This document shows positions 58,901-60,000 of a DNA stretch of 60,000 nucleotides, piece by piece (the first letter of the stretch is position 1; every line of letters begins with the position of its first letter). The stretch comes from Liolophura sinensis. Taxonomy: Eukaryota; Mollusca; Polyplacophora; Chitonida; Chitonidae. A program made the position numbers and the translations under genes. Location: NCBI RefSeq assembly GCF_032854445.1, contig NC_088295.1, forward strand, positions 21,689,385-21,749,384, read 5' to 3'. The notes below the pieces were generated by a model. That model had not been told where the DNA came from, ran no database searches, and saw only the letters and a program-made list of their open reading frames with translations.

Positions 58901-59328
58901 ACTGTTTACAAGAATATAGGGCAGTAGCCTACTAAAATATGGTCTATTTTATACATATATATATATATAATATAAACATGTCATGTACAGGCTGGTGTAA
59001 CGCAAATCTAGAAGAAAACCCCCTTTAAGTTACCAGTTTTGTTAGATATATCTCGTAACAGATATAGGTAATCCATTTCACCTAAGTAAAAGCTGACCTC
59101 TTTGAACTGGAATGACAACTTGAATAAATGGAGGCCTACATAGCCGCCTGTAGTTGTGCAGTTCATCCTTCACTGTAGGCCTACCTGTCAAAGCTGCATA
59201 CGCAACCATTATATTTAATTTTCTATACCGGTACATATATATTTGTGCATACCACAGCTGGCTGAATTATATATGACACCGGTAACGATCCACGTAGGCT
59301 TACCTGGATTTGTTGTCCTACAGCACAT
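31884..59328 (-). CDS. EGF-family growth-factor precursor, neuregulin/Spitz-like (gene 2)
   Basis: Proposed minus-strand exons are 59304-59328, 57675-57722, 52636-52743, 44793-44964, 34141-34333, 33658-33719, 33014-33116, 32290-32359 and 31884-31961, about 285 codons. The last five are well supported. They give a Thr/Pro-rich stalk, one EGF domain with six cysteines (C-x9-C-x5-C-x12-C-x-C-x8-C, ending TGFRC), a transmembrane helix (IAAGVVGTVIIVLVIVL) flanked by RR-VKKK, and a 48-residue basic-then-polar tail. The EGF domain is split between cysteines 4 and 5, an arrangement shared by ErbB/EGFR ligand genes. Such precursors are usually shed to activate EGF-family receptors. The upstream exons match in phase except for one apparent extra base near 44,931. 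Confidence 0.8.
31962..32289 (-). other. Gene 2 intron 8
   Basis: A 328-bp intron with no recognised feature. Confidence 0.7.
32290..32359 (-). CDS. Gene 2 exon 8: cytoplasmic tail
   Basis: A 70-nt exon (phase 2 in, 0 out) reading VKKKESSLAHRQRQNGANGS then HPN before the donor GTAAGT. Basic and polar, as in a juxtamembrane cytoplasmic segment. Confidence 0.88.
32360..33013 (-). other. Gene 2 intron 7
   Basis: A 654-bp CpG-poor intron with no recognised feature. Confidence 0.7.
33014..33116 (-). CDS. Gene 2 exon 7: transmembrane helix
   Basis: A 103-nt exon reading IDPNKLRTAHIAAGVVG, then TVIIVLVIVLSAYVYR, a single membrane helix followed by a basic stop-transfer signal (RRVKKK across the junction). 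The acceptor is AAAGCAG, an NAGNAG pair. Using the first AG (exon end 33,119) adds one codon without changing frame. Confidence 0.92.
33120..33657 (-). other. Gene 2 intron 6
   Basis: A 0.54-kb intron. The acceptor side is an NAGNAG pair. Nothing else was seen. Confidence 0.7.
33658..33719 (-). CDS. Gene 2 exon 6: second half of EGF domain
   Basis: A 62-nt exon (phase 2 in, 1 out) between TTACCTCCAG and GTAAGT. It reads CPQERTGFRCQELSPEFFQP, with EGF cysteines 5 and 6 and the T-G-x-R-C end common to ErbB ligands, where the Arg contacts the receptor in characterised members. The following SPEFFQP stretch is the juxtamembrane region where shedding would occur. Confidence 0.93.
33720..34140 (-). 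other. Gene 2 intron 5, inside the EGF domain
   Basis: A 421-bp intron between EGF cysteines 4 and 5. It has a short duplication of an AACATCATCAAAATC phrase near 33,810-33,850 and no other feature. Confidence 0.75.
34141..34333 (-). CDS. Gene 2 exon 5: Pro/Thr stalk and first half of EGF domain
   Basis: A 193-nt exon (phase 1 in, 2 out) with donor GTATGT. It reads DACGKRPVRPTPTPTTI, a likely O-glycosylated linker, then LPCNATEERLLSCLHGGSC and FIVIIKKERNRNCQ. It holds EGF cysteines 1-4 and the C-x-x-G-G-x-C core. NAT and NTS are N-glycosylation sequons. Confidence 0.9.
34334..43212 (-). other. Gene 2 large intron 4, left part
   Basis: About 9 kb of CpG-poor unique sequence between exon 5 and the candidate alternative first exon. 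Apart from the MITE at 39.24 kb, no exon or repeat family was recognised. Short ORFs on both strands lack domains. Confidence 0.6.
39238..39373. mobile_element. Palindromic MITE
   Basis: A 136-bp element whose ends are perfect 17-bp inverted repeats (TATAGAGGGGTTGCATG at 39,238-39,254 and its complement at 39,357-39,373). A second inverted pair lies inside (CAGTCATATTGGAGT at 39,285-39,299, complement at 39,330-39,344). The ends begin and finish with TATA, compatible with a TA-type duplication. It has more CpG than its surroundings and no coding capacity, so a transposase in trans would be needed. Confidence 0.75.
43213..43381 (-). CDS. Gene 2 candidate alternative first exon
   Basis: An ATG-started frame of 56 codons plus one base (MASKTVDLPGGQVLLFGRYL ... 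HVAMWSMAK) ends at a GTAAAG donor in phase 1. That is the phase needed to join exon 5 (DACGK). It includes a moderately hydrophobic, cysteine-containing stretch. Just upstream (43,370-43,900) CpG dinucleotides reappear inside an otherwise CpG-poor gene, as at an unmethylated internal promoter. Neuregulin genes are known for alternative first exons. No transcript evidence is available to me. Confidence 0.3.
43370..43920 (-). promoter_or_regulatory. CpG-retaining pocket inside gene 2
   Basis: CpG sites cluster here (for example ATCCGAACGGGC, TTTCGCATAACGTGAC, GTTGTCGTGC) while flanking introns have few. This could be an internal promoter or enhancer protected from germline methylation. Confidence 0.35.
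43921..44792 (-). other. Gene 2 large intron 4, right part
   Basis: CpG-poor unique sequence up to the donor of exon 4. It contains an A/T homopolymer run near 44,490. Confidence 0.6.
44793..44964 (-). CDS. Gene 2 exon 4: extracellular region with apparent frameshift
   Basis: The exon has acceptor TTTCCTATCTTACAG and donor GTAAGC. Entered in phase 1 it reads DGPCSLEHVNS. From about 44,931 onward the convincing frame is shifted by one base (DLVHVTASIHQDCLALNP, then NVTVYFKLSVGRRKYNLSC). Without one base of the GG at 44,930-44,931 both halves join, and the length then matches the phases of exons 3 and 5. A shorter exon from a nearby AATTCAG acceptor (44793-44931, phase 0 in) would be open but does not fit exon 3. 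Confidence 0.6.
44965..46830 (-). other. Gene 2 intron 3, left part
   Basis: Includes two diverged copies of a ~52-bp phrase with TTATAAGGT and GATTCTGGG at 45,065-45,150, and otherwise unique sequence. A short cysteine-bearing ORF on the minus strand near 45,490-45,580 was seen but not accepted as an exon. Confidence 0.5.
46880..47460 (-). repeat. ~32-bp minisatellite in gene 2 intron
   Basis: About 15 units. The best ones (47,080-47,430) are 32 bp and read ACATGATAGTCAACATGAGG then CTAATAAAACTC; the left part is more degenerate. On the transcribed strand each unit has GTGAGTTTTATTAG, a donor-like GTGAGT next to an acceptor-like TTATTAG. Confidence 0.9.
47461..47860. repeat. A-rich degenerate repeat region
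   Basis: Purine-rich low-complexity sequence with recurring phrases such as CAAGACACAGAGAGACAAATA (at about 47,753 and 47,780). It extends from the 32-bp array. Confidence 0.6.
47875..47945 (+). mobile_element. Possible 3' fragment of a SINE
   Basis: The phrase GCCGAAGTGGCGTTAAACC followed by an ATCACTTTAATTTTTT tail resembles the CGACGTTAAACCCC-type SINE 3' ends. It is too short to be sure. Confidence 0.4.
47946..48489 (-). other. Gene 2 intron 3, central unique part
   Basis: CpG-poor unique sequence with no recognised element. Confidence 0.5.
48490..48625 (-). mobile_element. Diverged fragment of the tRNA-derived SINE
   Basis: Tail and part of the body of the 3.57-kb SINE family (TCAAGAGTATTTCATTTATA, TGATGGCGACCAGTATTATG, CAGTCCGGGGGAA). 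CpGs are mostly mutated to TpG or CpA, consistent with an old insertion in a methylated gene. Confidence 0.8.
48626..52635 (-). other. Gene 2 intron 3, right part
   Basis: CpG-poor unique sequence. It includes a CpG-retaining pocket at about 50,820-51,130, a short triplication of AGAACATTCTG near 49,787-49,822, and an AT microsatellite at 51,968-51,985. No exon was accepted. Confidence 0.5.
50820..51130. promoter_or_regulatory. CpG-retaining pocket inside gene 2 intron 3
   Basis: Clustered CpGs (GACGACTGCCCGCAGG, GACGTACCCC, AGCGCACTACGC) inside a CpG-poor intron. A candidate regulatory element or internal promoter; no clear first exon was seen. Confidence 0.3.
52636..52743 (-). CDS. Gene 2 exon 3: extracellular region
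   Basis: A 108-nt phase 1-1 exon (acceptor CTGAACAG, donor GTAGGT) open in one frame only. It reads SVTEGVSVKFWGPRVEMYMA and DASTPCYMS. It is GC-richer than its flanks and codon-like. No domain is recognised. Confidence 0.65.
54880..55700 (-). promoter_or_regulatory. CpG-retaining pocket with a possible first exon
   Basis: CpGs reappear across this stretch (ACCGAGTCGGAC, GTGCGCACA, AAACGGACGTCAC). On the minus strand at about 55,132-55,160 an ATG opens MTLLAVGLL, signal-peptide-like, and meets a CTCAG|GTGAGA donor. That donor is in phase 2, which does not fit exon 3, so another exon would be needed. Confidence 0.25.
56338..56457 (+). mobile_element. 3' half of the tRNA-derived SINE
   Basis: The same family in plus orientation: GTCGTGGGTTTCTTCC, GCCATAATGCTGGCCGC, GTAAGTGAAATAC, then an AAATAAATAAATC-type tail. 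The tRNA head is missing. Confidence 0.85.
57295..57315. repeat. AT microsatellite
   Basis: Short run of AT dinucleotides in a gene 2 intron. Similar runs occur at 51,968 and 58,955. Confidence 0.85.
57675..57722 (-). CDS. Gene 2 candidate exon 2
   Basis: A 48-nt exon with acceptor CTTTTTATAG and donor GTAGGT, open only in the phase 1-1 frame (RPYLFHITQLCLLNE). It could supply part of a signal sequence. It is short, so chance is possible. Confidence 0.35.
57723..59303 (-). other. Gene 2 intron 1
   Basis: CpG-poor. A minus-strand stretch at about 57,830-57,970 preceded by a TTTTCTCCGCTCAG acceptor is open (EVIISGKDVALHVQSC...) but lacks a good donor in a fitting phase. Confidence 0.5.
59304..59328 (-). 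CDS. Gene 2 candidate first coding exon
   Basis: ATG at 59,328 opens MCCRTTNP before the donor GTAAGC, phase 1, which fits the next exon. The leader upstream in the same exon has other ATGs with short ORFs (for example one ending TGGAGATAG). There is no clear signal peptide in this model. CpG content returns to normal here, as expected near a promoter. The exon could also be purely 5' UTR. Confidence 0.35.
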
Positions 59329-59830
59329 TTAAGACGATCTGAAGATCTCACTTCTCTTCCCACTCATTCATTCATTCTATCTCCAGGTCGCTGACGCCAT
59401 TGTCCTAGTTACAGGCTGTACGTACATATACCTGGCCAAGCCCGTGATATGCCACGCACAAGACAATTTTTCACAAGCATTGAAAACAATCTCACTTCTT
59501 TTTTAAACAGAGTTTTTAAAACCAAACGTACATCATTGACAACCTAATATTCTATTGCCCCCAGTTACATCGATAAAGCACAGCACTTATTTCACGTGTT
59601 CATATGGCCGGTCAAACTTTTCTGAGAGAGATCGAGCTCAAGTGACCTTTAACCTCTCCTAGTGTCATTGGAATGTCACGTGCGCGGTTTCTCCCACATG
59701 TTCCCGATTAATCAAGTGTGAACTTCATTCAGTTATCCAGGCAATGCATCGCTTGGGGTCTTTTTCTGTTGTGTGTTGCCAGTGAAATTACATGATGATT
59801 GTAGTGACATATGTGTTGAATTATGATGAT
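59329..59830 (-). promoter_or_regulatory. Gene 2 putative 5' UTR and promoter region
   Basis: CpG returns to normal density from about 59,130 (for example GTCACGTGCGCGG near 59,678). This is where the first exon of a minus-strand gene would start. No TATA box was identified with confidence. Confidence 0.4.
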
Positions 59831-60000
59831 GATGTCAATGATGTTCACGATGAGATAATGATTATGATAGTGACAGAGGTGCTGGGATTTGGTGATGAGT
59901 GTAGAGCATCGGGTGAATATGTGATGAAAGGGGTATTATGCGGTAGGTGAGCCTTTCGGGGTATATACGTACGTCTAATAGCCTTTCGGGGTATATACAT
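59815..60000. repeat. ATG-rich low-complexity stretch and a 30-bp direct repeat at the window edge
   Basis: GATGAT-rich sequence at 59,821-59,880. The phrase GCCTTTCGGGGTATATAC occurs at 59,951-59,968 and 59,981-59,998, 30 bp apart, probably the beginning of another tandem array outside the window. Confidence 0.7.

Overview
This window is animal nuclear DNA: intron-rich protein-coding genes, tRNA-derived SINEs and many minisatellites. The SINE sequences (one ending in a CTCACTCACTCA tail after a CGACGTTAAACCCC motif, another with a GTGTTTTACG...GAATATTTCAC tail end) are of a kind I associate with molluscan genomes (bivalve or gastropod). That assignment is recalled knowledge, not a search result. 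I found no prokaryotic genes, rRNA, CRISPR array or intact retroelement.

Two genes lie on the minus strand, one behind the other. Gene 1 (about 173-17,678, continuing off the left edge) is a secreted zinc metalloprotease of the ADAMTS family. Seventeen coding exons with matching splice phases can be traced from the start codon into the spacer domain. They encode a signal peptide, a propeptide with basic cleavage sites, a reprolysin domain with HExxHxxGxxHD and a Met-turn, a disintegrin-like domain, a thrombospondin type 1 repeat, a cysteine-rich domain and the first part of the spacer. Gene 2 (about 27-59.4 kb) encodes a type I membrane EGF-family growth-factor precursor (neuregulin/Spitz-like). 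Its EGF domain is split by an intron between cysteines 4 and 5, and it is followed by a transmembrane helix, a short cytoplasmic tail and a long 3' UTR. Its 5' exons are less certain.

Layout: 1-17.7 kb, gene 1 with its introns, two SINEs and two minisatellites. 17.7-27.0 kb, an intergenic region with five to six tandem arrays and three SINE copies or fragments. 27.0-59.1 kb, gene 2, strongly depleted in CpG by eye. 59.1-60 kb, CpG-normal DNA likely to be its promoter.

The most unusual signal is that two minisatellites in gene 1 (44-bp units at 10.05-11.16 kb, 39-bp units at 2.8-3.2 kb) begin exactly at an exon's 3' end. They have amplified the exon end together with its 5' splice site, so one intron opens with about two dozen tandem copies of the splice donor and another with about ten. 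Other points are a frame-disrupted second spacer-like exon (560-769), an apparent one-base frameshift in gene 2 (near 44,931), a possible alternative first exon of gene 2 in a CpG-retaining pocket (43.2-43.9 kb), and a palindromic MITE at 39.24-39.37 kb. All exon limits were read by eye from splice consensus, frame continuity and domain knowledge; none is backed by transcripts.
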